Origin: Tolypeutes matacus
Taxonomy: Eukaryota; Chordata; Mammalia; Cingulata; Chlamyphoridae
Reading direction: 5' to 3'
Assembly: GCA_026826555.1 (NCBI GenBank)
Contig: JAKSZT010054324.1
Span: 6,237,063-6,301,062, forward strand
DNA length: 64,000 nt
How positions within the stretch are numbered: the stretch's first letter is position 1; each line of letters starts with the position of its first letter. The translations under genes were made by a program, and so were the position numbers. Shown here in pieces: positions 45,478 through 58,466 of the stretch. The notes beneath the pieces are model-generated. The model ran no database searches, was not told the DNA's origin, and saw nothing but the letters and a program-made list of their open reading frames with translations.

Positions 45478-47935
45478 AAAAAATGGGCAAGAGATTTGAA
45501 TAGACACTTTTCCAAAGAAGAAATACAAGGGGCTAAAAACACATGAAAAGATGCTCAACATCACTAGCTACTAGGGAAATGCAAATCAAAACTATCATCT
45601 AACACCTATGACTGGCTGTTATTTAAAAAAAAACAGAAAAGTACAAATGTTGGCGAGGATGTGGAGTAATAGGAACACTCATCCACTGCTGGTGGGAATG
45701 TAGAATGGTACAGATACTGTGGAGTACAGTTTGGAAGTTACTCAGAAGTTAAGTATAGTATTGCCATATGTTCCAGCAATCCCACTATTAGGAATATACC
45801 CAAAAGAATTGAAAGCAGAGATGCAAAAAGATATATACCCACCAGTGTTCATCACAACATTATTCACAATTGCACAAAATTGGAAACAAACCAAGTGTCC
45901 ATCAACGGATGAATGGATAAATAAAATGTGATATATACATAGAATGGAATATCACTCAGCTATAAGAAGGAACAAACTATTGACACATGTGACAACATGG
46001 ATAAATCTCGAAGACCTTATGTTGAATGAAGTAAGCCAGTCACTAAAGGACAATATTGCACGACCTTACTGATATGAACTAAGGACTTTGAGCAGACTTA
46101 CAGAGGTAGAATTGGAAGATAGGTTACCAGGAGATAAAAAGTGAATAAAGAGTCATGAGCCAATGCTCAATCTGTGATAAGTTGGATGAGAATGATGGTG
46201 GTGTAGTAATATGAATAGGGTCAATGCGGCTGGAGTGTGAATGTGAGCAGAATTGGGCAGGGGGCGGGTGGCTATCTATAGAGCTGGAGGGAGGGCTGGA
46301 AGAAGGAACAGGTGAATTCTGGGGAGGTAGAAGACTGTGATTGAAAATATAATTGTGTGAGTGTTCTGGTCACTAGTGTAGGGTGTCGGTGGTGGGGATT
46401 TGTGTAGGGAAGAGGGCACCTGGGACATGCTTCTATGGAATATGAATATGTTCATGTGGTCAAAGGATGTTATCTCAGTGGGTGGGGACCCACACAATAA
46501 CCAACAAAATATTAAATTCCCATCCCAGAGAGTCCTGCAACATTCTCCAATAACAAGGATCTCTAGAGTTCATAAGGCAGTGCCCAATTAAAAAAAAAAA
46601 AAACAGACCAATACACCACTAAGACCTCAATATTAATGCTTATACTTATGAACCTTATTCTTGTAAAATTGAAACTTAGCCTAATAATATCTATTGCCTA
46701 AGAGTTACCTCCTGAAAATCTCCTTGTTACTCAAATGTGGCCTCTAAGTCAAACTTAACATATAAACTCACTACCTTCCGCCTGGTGTGGGACATGACTT
46801 CCAGGGATGAGTCTCCCTGGCACAAGAGATTATTACCAAGCACCAACCAGCAATGCATTTGGAAAAAGACCTTTGACCAAAAGTGGGAGACATTAAACAC
46901 AAAAGAGTTTTTTACAACTAAAAGATTTCAAATTGAATTGTGATCCACACATCTCAGGCAGATCTCACTAACTGTCACAGTAAACAAAGCCTCAAACAGG
47001 TGTGTGTCTGAGGCTTTTGAGACATCTGGACACTATAGGCAAGGCACACCACCCCACAAAATCAGCACCCCACCAATGGATCTTACATTGGAATATATGA
47101 TAACCAACTTCCCCACTATAATGGAGATAGACTCATTTATCATTTCCCTACATGGTTTTTCTACTCCTTTTATTTGAACATATCATTAGAACTATATCCA
47201 TTAAATATATGTCCAGGAGACTTAAAACTTTGGTCTGTTCATATGCCGGTTGAGCCCTGAATCTCAGCAGAGTTGCAGCCAACACCCACTCTCCAGTTCA
47301 TTGGACTCACCCAGGATAACTAACAAAATGATGATGATGGACAACCCTCATCCCAAAAAGTAAAGAGTATCTTCAAGTGCAAATAAAATAGTTTCTTCCA
47401 TCTACCCCATTAGATCTAAGCTCCCTATTAATCTGAAGCAGAGCAGGCATCACCATCCCAAAATCCTCAAGATTGGGAAATGAACAAACATAATGAAGGA
47501 ATGCATCCATGGACCAAAGTAGACTTATTATTATTATAGTAAAGGAAGTACTTGTAACACTGATATAAAGATAGTGGTTGCTAGAGGTTCTGAGGGGAAG
47601 GGGAGAGAAATCAGTGGGATATAGGGCATTTTTAGGGCATTGGAATTGTTCTGTATGATTTTGCAATGACAGATACAGGCCATTACACATTTTGTCAAAA
47701 CTTACAAAATTGTGTGATGCAAAGTGTAAACTCTAATGGAAACTATAGACCATGGTTAGTAGCAATGATATTTAATATTTGTTCATCAGTTGTAACAAAT
47801 GTACCATACTCTTGTAAGATGTTATTAATAGAGGAAAATGTGAGAGGGGGAGGGTGTGGAGTATATGAGAAACCCCTATACTTTTTATGTAACTTTTCTG
47901 TAATTTAAAACTTCTTAAAAATAAAGTTTAAAAAG
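45478..47935 (+). mobile_element. L1 copy C, second part (ORF2 C-terminus and long 3' UTR)
   Basis: Resumes 'aaaaaatgggcaagagattt', passes the Cys-rich zone near 45650 and the end of ORF2 near 46060, then a 3' UTR of about 1.9 kb. The UTR holds the block GGGACATGACTTCCAGGGATG (in pieces, 46788-46808), homologous to the UTRs of L1 E and of the 9.4-kb L1. It ends in 'aaaaataaagtttaaaaag'. The parts matching the 197-codon frame of copy G are interrupted by stops here. Confidence 0.82.
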
Positions 47936-48504
47936 TTTTGTATACACATTAAGAAGTCTCTCTAGACTTTATTTGCACAGATTGAATATGAGTTTTCATA
48001 GAAATTAGTGCAAAACATAGCTCATATTTGGAAGTTTGTTGACCAATCACAGACTTTAAAAGGCAAATATAAGGTTAAATTCTGGGAAAGGAAAGGATAT
48101 AAAGGAAAACAAATGGATTCCTTGACTAAGAAATCCAAGAAAGGATTTCTTGACTAAGTTTTGCCTTTCACAAATGTATTTATTTCTAGAAAGCATGCTA
48201 ATTATCAGTATCCAGATTTATACTTCACCTCCTTTTACTTGGATCTGACTCATTTTCTTTCTCTAGTATGTTATCTAGTATTTAATAGATGTAGCAAGCT
48301 CATTATTTTCAGTTCCCTTTCTGATAAGAAACACTAAAATGCAGTGACTATATTTCATTTTATTGTATTAATTAATTTATCTACATTGTTTGTCTAAAGT
48401 GGCAACCAGAACTGGATAACCATGGCCTAATAAAAATTTTTATTTATTAAGCACTAATATCAGGAAGAAGCCTCATATGAATTCTTCTTGCTCACCCTTC
48501 CCCA
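47936..48504. other. Unique DNA, no gene seen
   Basis: A short direct duplication 'cttgactaag' with flanks (48120-48160) is the only structure I notice. Confidence 0.45.
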
Positions 48505-48680
48505 CTTGGGTAATTCCCATTTATCAGTCAAAACCCAGCTTGACTATCACATCTTCTGGGAAAAATTCCTGGAGCCAACAAGACAGTCACTACTTTCTCT
48601 TTGCCCCCATGGCACTGTTTTTTCATGTTGTATTATAGCAGTCATTATTCTGGAAAATATTTATTAAATGTAGTGTACAC
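48505..48680 (+). mobile_element. L2 LINE 3' fragment
   Basis: 'gtcaaaacccagcttgacta', 'atcttctgggaaaaattcct', 'ccatggcactgttttttcat' and 'tgttgtattatagcagtcat' follow the order of the L2 3' end ('tcagctcaaatgtcacctcc', 'caggaagccttccctg', 'catagcaccctgtgc'). An ancient mammalian LINE relic without coding capacity. Confidence 0.72.
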
Positions 48681-49469
48681 TGGACTATAGCTGTAAAAAA
48701 GACAGAGATCTTACCTACACTTAGCTTAATGCACTATTAATAAACAAGCAAAAAATATATATATAAAATAATATAAGTTGGTGAGTGATGGATACCAAGA
48801 AACAGGGTGCATTGGAGGACAATGTGAGGAGATTATGTTTTGGAAAGAGAGGTCTCTGTAAAAGTAAGAGCAAATTGTATTACACGTTTAATCCTTCTAC
48901 TAGACTTAAAAGATGGGTAGAAACTTGTATTGCTCTCTCCCTACCACTTTTCAAAATGTTTAATATATAACATGCCCTAAATAAATATTGAGTAATGAAA
49001 TACAGTAATGATTTATTCACAGTCAATTGTGAAAGCTATGATGAGTCATCTTTTGACTTAAATTCTTTTTATTGATATAAGTAGGGTAAAGCTCAACTCG
49101 GGTACTTACTAGATGAAAGAACTTGTATGAATTATTCTACCTGAGGTTCTGTTTCCATATTGTTCAAAATAGGAATAATAATATATCTATCTTGAAGCTA
49201 CTATGGGATTTAAATGGTACAGCATGTTGAAAGTATTCAAAAATTGCAATATATTTAATAATATTGCTTCTATGTAGTTGAGGTCTAGCATCCAGCCTAT
49301 AGCATTGGAGGTACAAATTATTGGGAAGCGGCAGCATGGTGTAGTATCTTGCTTTCCTCGGGTGCACGGCTCCTAGCTGCGTTATTCCTGGCTATATAGC
49401 CTTCAAGATTGGTCCTTTGTCCTTACTGATCTAATATTTGTGTGCAATTAAAAATGTGACTGATAAAAT
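48681..49469. other. Unique AT-rich DNA, no gene seen
   Basis: No repeat family or coding frame recognised. Confidence 0.45.
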
Positions 49470-49665
49470 ATATTTTTTCTTTAATCATTATAACACCATA
49501 TTAGATAAGTACTTTTGTTGCCTCCATTTTACAGATGAGGAAACTGAGGCTTAGACAGACTATGTAATATGTCCAAGTTCAACCATTACAATGTGGCACA
49601 GCCTGTATATTAACATCAATTTCCTGACTCAAGCCCAAAGTCTTCATGATACATATATGCCATTC
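49470..49665 (+). mobile_element. MIR SINE
   Basis: Contains the diagnostic MIR sequence CCATTTTACAGATGAGGAAA (49526-49545) followed by 'ctgaggcttagacag' and a diverged 'gtccaagttcaaccatt' for 'cccaaggtcacacag'. Clear assignment. Confidence 0.9.
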
Positions 49666-49984
49666 TTTTCCTCACTTCTCAGAGTTTCCTGCAGTTACTG
49701 AATTATAGTGGACAGTGGGAGAATAATAAATTTATATAAGTTCCTAATTTTGAATAATAACATTCTTTACAGTATCTTTGGAAAATGTGAAGCCAGTCTC
49801 TGCTTAGCCACTTCCAGTGACATACTGCTTTTGTGCTTCCTTCAATGTGTGGTCCCTTGTTTTATATATGCATGTGTGTGTATGTATATACATATATAAT
49901 ATCCCTTATTCATTGCATAATGGCTCATATGTATTGCATTATAGTTAATAATATTCATTATATAATAGTTCATTATTGTATAAT

Positions 49985-50190
49985 ATAATAATTTTTATTG
50001 AACATGAAATCAACACTTAAAAAGCAGCAAATAATTGATTCTCCCAACAGTTTTTTGAGGCAAAATGATAGGAAAATACAGGCTTAGAGAGCTGAGACAC
50101 CTTAACTCAGGCACTCAACTGATAAGTGAAACAAAACAATGTTTTTAGACTCAAAGACCAATGTTCTTTCCATTTCGCTCTTAGACAGTT
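49985..50190 (+). mobile_element. MIR SINE fragment
   Basis: 'acaggcttagagagctgaga', 'ctgataagtgaaac' and 'gaccaatgttctttccattt' parallel the second half of MIR ('gagaggttaagtaac', 'gctagtaagtggcag', 'ccatgctctttccact'). Confidence 0.65.
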
Positions 50191-50590
50191 CTTTTGCATA
50201 TTGAGTTAAGATGTTTCTTTTTCATAATTGCTAACCTTTGATCCTAGTCTCACATTAAGGGTCATCCTAAATATGTATGCTATGGAATATAGTGGGGCCT
50301 AAAATGAAAGATGTTGAATGCTGAATGAATATTGTTTTGAATACAGCTGTTTTCCAAGCCAAACATTCTCTGCATCTACATTTTCTGTATTCAGTTGGAC
50401 ATTGTATTTAGACAGTCAGCATTCGGTAGTCTCTGAGCTGCTTGATAGGCGTAGAAGTTGCAAGACGTACAAGAGACAGAACTGACTTCAGGATATAAAT
50501 AGAACTTATTTTTTTAAAGATATCTGACTGCATGTGCTTCATCTTACAAAATTTGCAGTGATGACAAAAATAGCCCCTGTTATGAAAAAT

Positions 50591-50594
50591 AACC

Positions 50595-50625
<31 letters not shown>

Positions 50626-50672
50626 AATACACACACACAGACATATATATGAAAAACTTATATATATGAAAA
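50591..50672. repeat. (AT)n(AC)n compound microsatellite
   Basis: About twelve AT units, then interrupted CA units, then further short AT runs. The minus-strand 'VYIYIYIYM' frame is an artefact. Confidence 0.9.
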
Positions 50673-51754
50673 ACTACTTGTTATAAATGTGTTCCCATAT
50701 GTGGAAACTAGTTAATGCAAGTCCTTGTAGGGATCTACAGAGTAGAATAAAGTCATGAATAGTAAGCATCATAAAGGCAGGGGGCAGAGAGTCTTGTCCT
50801 GTTTCTGAAAGCTCCATTTGCAAGGTTGTGTGTCTGACCAAAAACAAAAAACAAGCAAACAAAAAACAAAAAAATATCTCAAGTTCCATACAGTATGCAA
50901 ACAGCTCTGACCATTTGGTTCTTACATGGGAACTATGGGGGCTAAAGACAACAAAATCTCACGAAAACTTCTCCTTGAATTCAAGGAGTACTGTGTGAAG
51001 ATGCATATGTGTAGTCAGGTATTGCCAATAGATAAAAGGCTTTCTTTCAAATTGGAGTTGCCTGCACAGCACTTTCCCTTATAATATAGTAAATCAACCA
51101 GTCAATGAAAGAAGTGGTGGTACCCCAAACAGGAGAGCCTTTATGTTCAAAGAAGTCTATTTCTCTTATTTGTATCCTGGAGTTCCAATAGAGATTGTAA
51201 CAACAGGATGATTTTGCTGACCTCACAGAAAACAAAATAACAAAAGGAAAATAATCAGGCTTGTGGTGCAGGATGTAAGAAGATGCTGTGAAAAAAGGGA
51301 GAGTAGCAGCAGTCAAACATGCTCTGCTACCAGTAAAGTTTAGCTAATCAATATGGGATTTGGGTCTAGGAGTACCTGGCTCCATGTATGAATTTTGCAA
51401 GCCACATTAGAAAATTTACTCTTTCATTATATTTTTCCTATCCTGAAGGAAGAAACAAAATATGGTCAGTAAATAATACAATTAGTGAATTTTAAATTTC
51501 ATCCAATTGCAACTTACTGACTGCTTTCCATAAAATAAACCAGAAATAAACTTGATTCCCCCCCTACTTTTTAATCACAGAACGAATAGTAAAATTTTAC
51601 ATTCAACTCTTAGATCGGAAAACATTTGAAGAATGAATCTGCAGAGTCTACACTTTGTACTCTTCTAGGAAGCATGGAAATAATTTTTATTTTCTTTAAA
51701 TGTATATGTTGAATGTTTATTAAGGTACTTCCAAAACACGGAGAAATGAAGCTT
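50673..51754. other. Unique DNA, no gene seen
   Basis: Short frames only; no recognisable repeat or exon. Confidence 0.45.
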
Positions 51755-51769
51755 AAAAGTATTCATATA

Positions 51770-53613
51770 GAGGGGCCAAGATGCCGTTAGTGTAGGAGGG
51801 CACATACTGCAAGCTCCCAGAGCAAGGCGGATTGTGGACAGGGTCTTGCCCGGGGGTCTGTGCTGTGCGCGCATGGAAAGAGAAGCTTGGGACATCTATC
51901 TGCGCAGATCAACAGCGTGGATGGAACGGTAGAGATTCCTGAGTTTTAAGCCTGCTGGTGGTGGTTGGCACGGATGGCTGAGCCCCGCGGTTAGGGAAAA
52001 ATAAAATAAAACGACCGGTTGGAGCCGCGAGCAGGGCTCGGCAACTGGGAGTCAGGACCAAGTGGGAGGGGGCACTCTCTGAGGGGGGGCTCTGGTAAAG
52101 GGGTGAGAGAGTTTTATTTTCTGGGGATTTGGCTGCCTGGAGCCCCTTGGACCTTGGGTGAACAGAACAGCCAGAGCGAATCGGCACCCGGTGGAGGAGA
52201 GGGGTGATTTTGTTCAGGGAGGGAGTTGATTTGCCTAGCTGCCCAGGGATAAGCCCCAGGCCACCACAGAGCCAGGAAGAGGGGGCACTCTCCAAAAGAG
52301 GGAGGGTTCTGTTGGAGGACAGGGAAGGGAATTTTTTTTTTTTTTTTTTTTTTCCATCGATCTAGCTGCCTGGACCACCCCATAGCTTTGGGGAGCAGAT
52401 AAGCCAACTTGAAGCAGCATCAGGCTGAGAGGAGAGGCAAATCTGCTGAGTCAACCTGATTTACACAGCAACCCAATGACGCTGGTACTCAGCTCCAGAA
52501 GGGGCGGAGTCGGCCGTCTTTAGCATTCTGCACTGACTAACATCAGAGCTACAGCTACCCTGGGGAGTCCAGGAAGTGGGACGTGCTTGATTAATTTCCA
52601 TGGGATCCCCTCCATTAGGGGGTTGGTCTAGAGGAGGAATTATTTTGGGTCCTGTATTTCGCCAAAATAAAAAAAAAATAAAAAAAGTGAGAAGGTCACT
52701 TCAATAAATGAAAAATAAATTCTTTTAAATTTAGTTTAATAGCTAAAAGCTGTTTCAGGACCTGCAAATAGAATCCTGTGGGGAAATTGATTGATAAACA
52801 CAAGGAGGCAGAGAGGATCCACGTGGACCCTGGAAGAATCATTGACCCTCCTTAGCTCTGTTTGACTGCTTGCCTGTGTGGTTCTTTGGTTTTTCTCTGT
52901 TTATTTCTTGTCTCTTGCTTTTCTTTCCTCTTTCCTCCCCCTTTCTTTTTTCTTTCATTTCTTTTTAAAATTAGGTGCTGCTAGCTTGTCGCTTCTTTGC
53001 TGTAATTCTTCTTCAGTAATTTCCCACTCTCTGTCTATATTGATTTTGTATTCCAAACTATTGCTTATCTTTCCTTCATCTTTCTGCCTTCTGCTTTCTG
53101 TTGTGGCTCTTAGATACAACATTTTTTCATATGCCCACAACTTAAGGGTGTCAATTTCTATTCCATCTATTTTGATTTCTTCTTTATTTTAATTAGTATT
53201 AACTCTTTCCTTGCAGCCCTTTCTTTATTATTTCTCTCCCTCCTCATAATTCTAGCCTTCTAAATCACTATATACATATTCCTCTATTGGTTTTCCCAGT
53301 CCATTGTAGGAACTCCACTTTTTTTCCTATTACTCTACACTACCTACACGAGTTAAATATTCATCTCATTAAGTCTTATTTGGCCCCTCTTCTAGCTTTT
53401 ATCAATATTACTATTATCCTTCTGCCTTCCTTACATCTTTTGATTCCTCTGGCCCTAATCTTTTGCCTTCAAGGGAACATAGAAAGAAGCAAGGAAATAA
53501 AATAAGAAGAAAAAGTGCCAAAGAGAAAACAACACACACGCAGAACCACCAGCTAAATAAAACTCTAGAGCATAGAGAAAAGCTAATCAACTGAACAAAT
53601 CCATCAAGATAAT
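51770..53613 (+). promoter_or_regulatory. 5' UTR of the 9.4-kb L1
   Basis: It begins with CCAAGATGCCG (51776-51786), one change from the YY1 site CCAAGATGGCC that positions transcription start in primate L1. The first part is GC-rich and holds two degenerate monomers about 213 bp apart, marked by GGGGGCACTCTC near 52068 and 52281 and by 'ctgcctgga' near 52131 and 52363. A T23 run lies at 52333-52354. The last 700 bp is T/C-rich and AT-rich. Promoter activity is inferred from family knowledge. Confidence 0.75.
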
Positions 53614-54599
53614 ATGATGACCAGAGGGCAACAAAAAAATACAAATGACTCTGAGAAACAGGAAAACACGGACCAGTCCAAAGAACAAATTAAAACCTAG
53701 GAAGTGATGGAGAACATCGAACAACTAATCAAATCTATCCAGACAAATATCATGGACTAACTTAAAGAAGTGAAGGAAGAGATTAAGGATATAAAGAAGA
53801 CACTGGAGAACATACTGAAAAAATTGCAAACATGCCTAAAAAGATTATGGATATGACGGTGAACAATGGCACAATCCAAGAAATCAAAAAGACGCTGGAT
53901 TCATATAACAGCAAATTTGAATAGGCAGAGGAAAGAATTAGTGATATGGAAGACAATACAATACAGCTGAAATCAAAGAGACAGTAGAACAGATAGACAA
54001 AAAGAGAGAAAAAAATCCAGCATGGACTCAGGGAATTAACCGATAACACAAAACGCACAAACATATACATTATGGGCATCCCAGAAGGAGAAGAGAAGGG
54101 AAAGGGAACAGAAGGAGTGTTGAAGGAAATAATGGCTGAAAACTTCCCAACCCTATGGAGAGAGATGGATGTGCAGATCCAGGAAGCACAGTGCACCCCA
54201 AATAGTATAAAACCCAACAGGCCAACTCAAAGACACATACTTGTCAAAATGTCCAATGTTCAAGACAAAAAGAAAATACTCAAGGCAGCAAGAGAAAAGA
54301 GAACCATCACATACAAGGGAAGCACAATAAGAATAAGTGCTGATTTCTCAGCTGAAACCATGGAGGCAAGAAGACAGTGGTATGACATAGTCAAAATACT
54401 AAAAGAAAAAAACTTCCAGCCACGAATTCTCTATCCAGCAAAACTGGCATTCAAAAATGATGGAGAGTTCAAAATATTCACAGATAAACAGAAATTAAGA
54501 GAGTATGTCAAGAAGAAACCAGCATGTCAAGAAATAGTAAAGGAATCTCTACAAGTTGAAAGGAAAAAACAAAGGAGAGAGAGTTGGAGGAGAGTTTAA
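53614..54599 (+). pseudogene. L1 ORF1 remnant (9.4-kb copy)
   Basis: ORF1 makes the RNA-binding trimeric chaperone of the L1 particle. Start codons at 53614/53617 precede MTRGQQKNTNDSEKQENTD, typical of an ORF1 N-terminus, but a stop follows after about 28 codons (near 53698). The coiled-coil region (EVKEEIKDIKKTLENI near 53770) is interrupted by a stop and a frameshift. The C-terminal half (54072-54599, 175 codons) is open. It contains EEIMAENFPTLWREM-like, KILKAAREKRTITYKG and ETMEARRQWYDIVKIL, the RNA-recognition and C-terminal domains. No full-length product is possible. Confidence 0.9.
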
Positions 54600-54663
54600 A
54601 AACAACTGAAAAGACAAAAAGAGAAACAAAACAACATATGACATACATTAACCCAAAGAAAAA

Positions 54664-57600
54664 ATGGCTAAAGTGAGAAATTCATTATGAGTAATAACAC
54701 TGAATGTTAATGGATTAAATTCACCAATCAAGAGACACAGATTGGCAGAATGGATAAGAAAATATGATCCACCTATAGTCTGTCTACAAGAAATCCACCT
54801 TTGACACAGGGATTCAAGGAGGCTGAAGGAGGATGGCTGGAAAACCATTTTACAAGATGACAATAGCCAAAAAAGGGCAGGAGTAGCTATTCTAATATCA
54901 GACAAAATAGACTTTAAATGCAAAACTATTGTAAGAGACAAAGATGGACACTACATATTAGTAAAAGGAGTAATCTCTCAAGAAGAGAGAACAATCATCA
55001 ACATTTACGCACCTAATCGAGGTGCCTCAAATATGTGCAGCAAATTCTGGAAAAACTAAGAGGAGAAATAAATGCCTCTACAGTTACAGCATGGGGCTTC
55101 AACACACCATTATCATCATTAGACAGAACATCTAGATGGAGAATCAATAAAGAAACAAAGGCACTCAACAATACATAGAAGACCTGGACTTAATAGACAT
55201 ATACAGAACACTACACCCAAATACAGCAGGATTTACATTCTTCTCGAGTGCACATGGAACATACTCCAAAATAGACCACATGCTAGGCCACAGAACAACT
55301 CTCAATGAATTCAGAAAGATTGAGATTATGCAAAGTAATTTCTCTGACCACAACTGAATGAATTTGGAAATCACTAAGGGCGAGAGAAAGAGGTTAGGCA
55401 TAAGGACATGGAAGTTAAACAACACACTCTTACATAAACAGTGGGTCAAAGAGGAAATCTCAGAAAGAAATCAGTAACTACCTTGAAACTAATGAAAACG
55501 ACAACACAACATATCAAAACCTATGGGATGCAGTGAAAGCAGTTCTGAGAGGGAAGTTCATAGCCATAAATTCATATATTAAAAAAGAAGAAAGAGCTAA
55601 AATTGAAGACCTAACTGCACACTTGGAGGAATTGGAAAAACAACAACAATCTAAACCTAAAGGAAGTAGAAAGAAAGAAATAACAAAGATTAGAGCAGAA
55701 CTAAATGAAATAGAGAATAAGAAAGCACTGGAAACAATAAACAAAACCAAAAGCTGTTTCTTTGAGAATTTCAATAAAGTTGACAAACCCTTAGCCAGAC
55801 TAACAAAGAAAAAGAGAGAACAGATACAAATACATATAATAAGGAATGAGCAAGGGGATATCACTACTGACCCCACAGAAATAAAGAGTATCATAAGAGG
55901 ATACTTTGAAAAATTATATGCTAACAAGAATGATAATTTAGAGGAAATGGACAAGTTTCTAGAAACTCACAAACAGCCTACATTGATGAAAGAAGGAATA
56001 GATAAACTCAACAGTCCAATTGCAAGTAAAGATATAGACTCAGTCATCAAAAACCTCCCAACTAAGAAGAGCCCAGGACCAGATGGTTTCACAGCTGAAT
56101 TCTACCAAACATTCCGGAAAGAGCTAACACCAATTCTACTTAAGCTCTTCCAAAAAACAGAAGTAGAAGGAATATTGCCTAACTCATTCTATGATGCCAA
56201 CATTACCCTAACACCAAACCAAATAAAGATACCACAAGAAAGGAAAATTATAGACCAATTTCTCTAATGAACCTAGATGCTAAAATCCTCAACAAAATAC
56301 TTGCTAATCGCATTCAACAACATATCAAAAGGATTATACACCATGACCAAGTGGGTTTCATCCCGGGTATGCAAGGATGGTTCAATATAAGAAAATCAAT
56401 CAATGTAATACACCACATAAACAGATTGAAAGAAAAAAAACTACATGATCATCTCTATAGATACAGAAAAAGCATTAGACAAAATACAGCACTCCTTTCC
56501 TCATAAAAACACTACAAAAGATAGGAATAAACGGAAACTTTCTGAATATGATAAAGGGTATATATGAAAACCCAAAGCTAACATCATTTTCAATGGTGAA
56601 ATCCTAAAAGCCTTCCCTCTGAGATCGGGAACTAGACAAGGATGCCCACTATCACCACTCCTATTTAACATTGTCTTAGAAGTACTTGTGCAAGCACTGA
56701 GACAAGAAAGGCATCCAGTCTGGAAAATAAGAAGTGGAAATTTCATTATTTGCAGATGACATGATCCTATACATAGAAAGCCCTGAGAAATCTACAACAA
56801 GGCTTCTAAAATGTATAAAGGAGTTCAGTAATGTTGCAGGCTATTAGATCAATGCTCAAAAATCACTAGCATTTCTATACACCAATAATGAGCAAACTGA
56901 GGAGGAAATCAGGAAAAAAATGCCATTTACAATAGTAACTAAAAGAATCAAATACCTAGGAATAAATTTAACTAAAGATGTAAAGGACTTATATAGAGAA
57001 AACTACACAACACTGTTAAAGGAAATCAAAGAAGACTTAAATAAATGGAAAAATATTCCCTGTTCATGGACAGGAAGACTAAACATCATCAAGATGTCTA
57101 TCCTACCCAAACTAATCTACAGATTTAATGCAATCCCAATAAAAGTCAACACTGTATTTTTTAAGGAACTGGAAAAACTAACCACAAAATATATTTGGAG
57201 AGGCAAGAGGCCCTGAATTGCCAAAGACATATTGAAAAAGAAAAATGAAGTTGGAGGTATCACACTACCTGACTTTAAAACATACTACAAAGCTACAGTG
57301 ATCAAAACTGCATGGTATTGGCAAAGGATAGACCTACTGACCAATGGAACCGAATTGAGAGTTCTGATATAGATCCTTGCATATACAGTTATCTGATATT
57401 TGACAAGGCCACAAATCTCACTCAGTTGGGAGAGAATGGCCTCTTTAACAAGTGGTGCTTGGAGAACTGGATATCCATATCCAAAAGAATGAGAGAAGAA
57501 TACCATCTCACACCTTATACAAAAATCAACTCAAGATGGATCAAAGATCTAAATATAAGAGCCAAAACCATAAAGACCTTGGAAGATAATGTATGGAAGC

Positions 57601-58466
57601 ATCTACAGGACCTTGTAATAGGAAATGGTTTCATGAACTTCACAGCCAAAACATGAGCAGCAAGAGAAAAAATAGATAAATGGGATCTCATCAAAATTAA
57701 AAACTTCTGCACCTCAAAGGATGTTATTAAGAAAATAAAAAGGCAGCCTACCCAATGGGAGAAAATATTTGGCAACCATATATCTGATAGGAGCCTAATA
57801 TCCTGCATATATAAAGAAATCCTACACCTTGAAAATAAAAAGACAAACAACCCATTTAAAAAATGGACAAGTGACCTGAAAAGACACTTGTCCAAGGAAG
57901 AAATACAAATGGCTAAAAAGCACATGAAAAAATGCTCAACATCACTTGCTACCAGGGAAATGCAAATCAAAACTACAATGAGATACCATCTTACACCCAT
58001 CAGAATGGCAGCTATTAAAAAAACCAACACTAAATGTTGGAGAGGATGTGGAGGAATAGGAACCCTCATCCACTGCTGGTGGGTCTGTGGTATGGTCCAG
58101 CCACTGTGGAGGACAGTTTGGCGGTTCCTCAGAAAATTAACAATAGATCTTCCATATGATCCAGCAATTCCACTGCTGGGTATATACCCAGAAGAACTGA
58201 AAGCAAAGACACAAACAGATATATGCACACCAATGTTCATAGCTGCATTGTTCACCACTGCCAAAAGTTGGAATCAGCCCTGGTGCCCATCAACAGATGA
58301 ATGGATAAGCAAAATGTGGTACATATACACAATGGAATATTACTCAGCTGTAAGAAGGAATAAAGTGCTAACACATGGAATAACATGGATGAATCTTGAA
58401 GACCTTATGTTGAGTGAAGCAAGCCAGGCATTGAAGGATGAACAGTATATAACCTCACTGATTTGA
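54664..58466 (+). pseudogene. L1 ORF2 remnant (9.4-kb copy)
   Basis: ORF2 normally gives an endonuclease and reverse transcriptase of about 1,275 residues. The start ATG at 54664 gives MAKVRNSL then a stop. Further stops and frame changes follow, and the open pieces are 55533-56267, 56267-56506, 56920-57216, 57312-57656 and 57888-58466 in three frames. Domains are otherwise in order: endonuclease (NGLNSPIKRHRLAEW near 54712), reverse transcriptase with an intact FADD motif (56749-56760, [14 protein letters not shown]), and an intact Cys-rich motif CX3CX7HX4C (CWRGC...HCWWVC, 58034-58087). It is dead through frame breaks rather than through loss of catalytic residues. The strong antisense frame at 57515-58264 is a shadow. 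Confidence 0.93.

Noticed and set aside
52019..52420. Overlapping frames of 61-128 codons on both strands in GC-rich DNA, which looked like a CpG-rich first exon
   Set aside because: This is the GC-rich 5' UTR of the 9.4-kb L1; it lies inside the target-site repeats of that insertion.
57515..58264. A 249-codon minus-strand open frame, the longest in the window
   Set aside because: It is antisense to the conserved ORF2 C-terminal region of the 9.4-kb L1. The sense strand explains the sequence fully.
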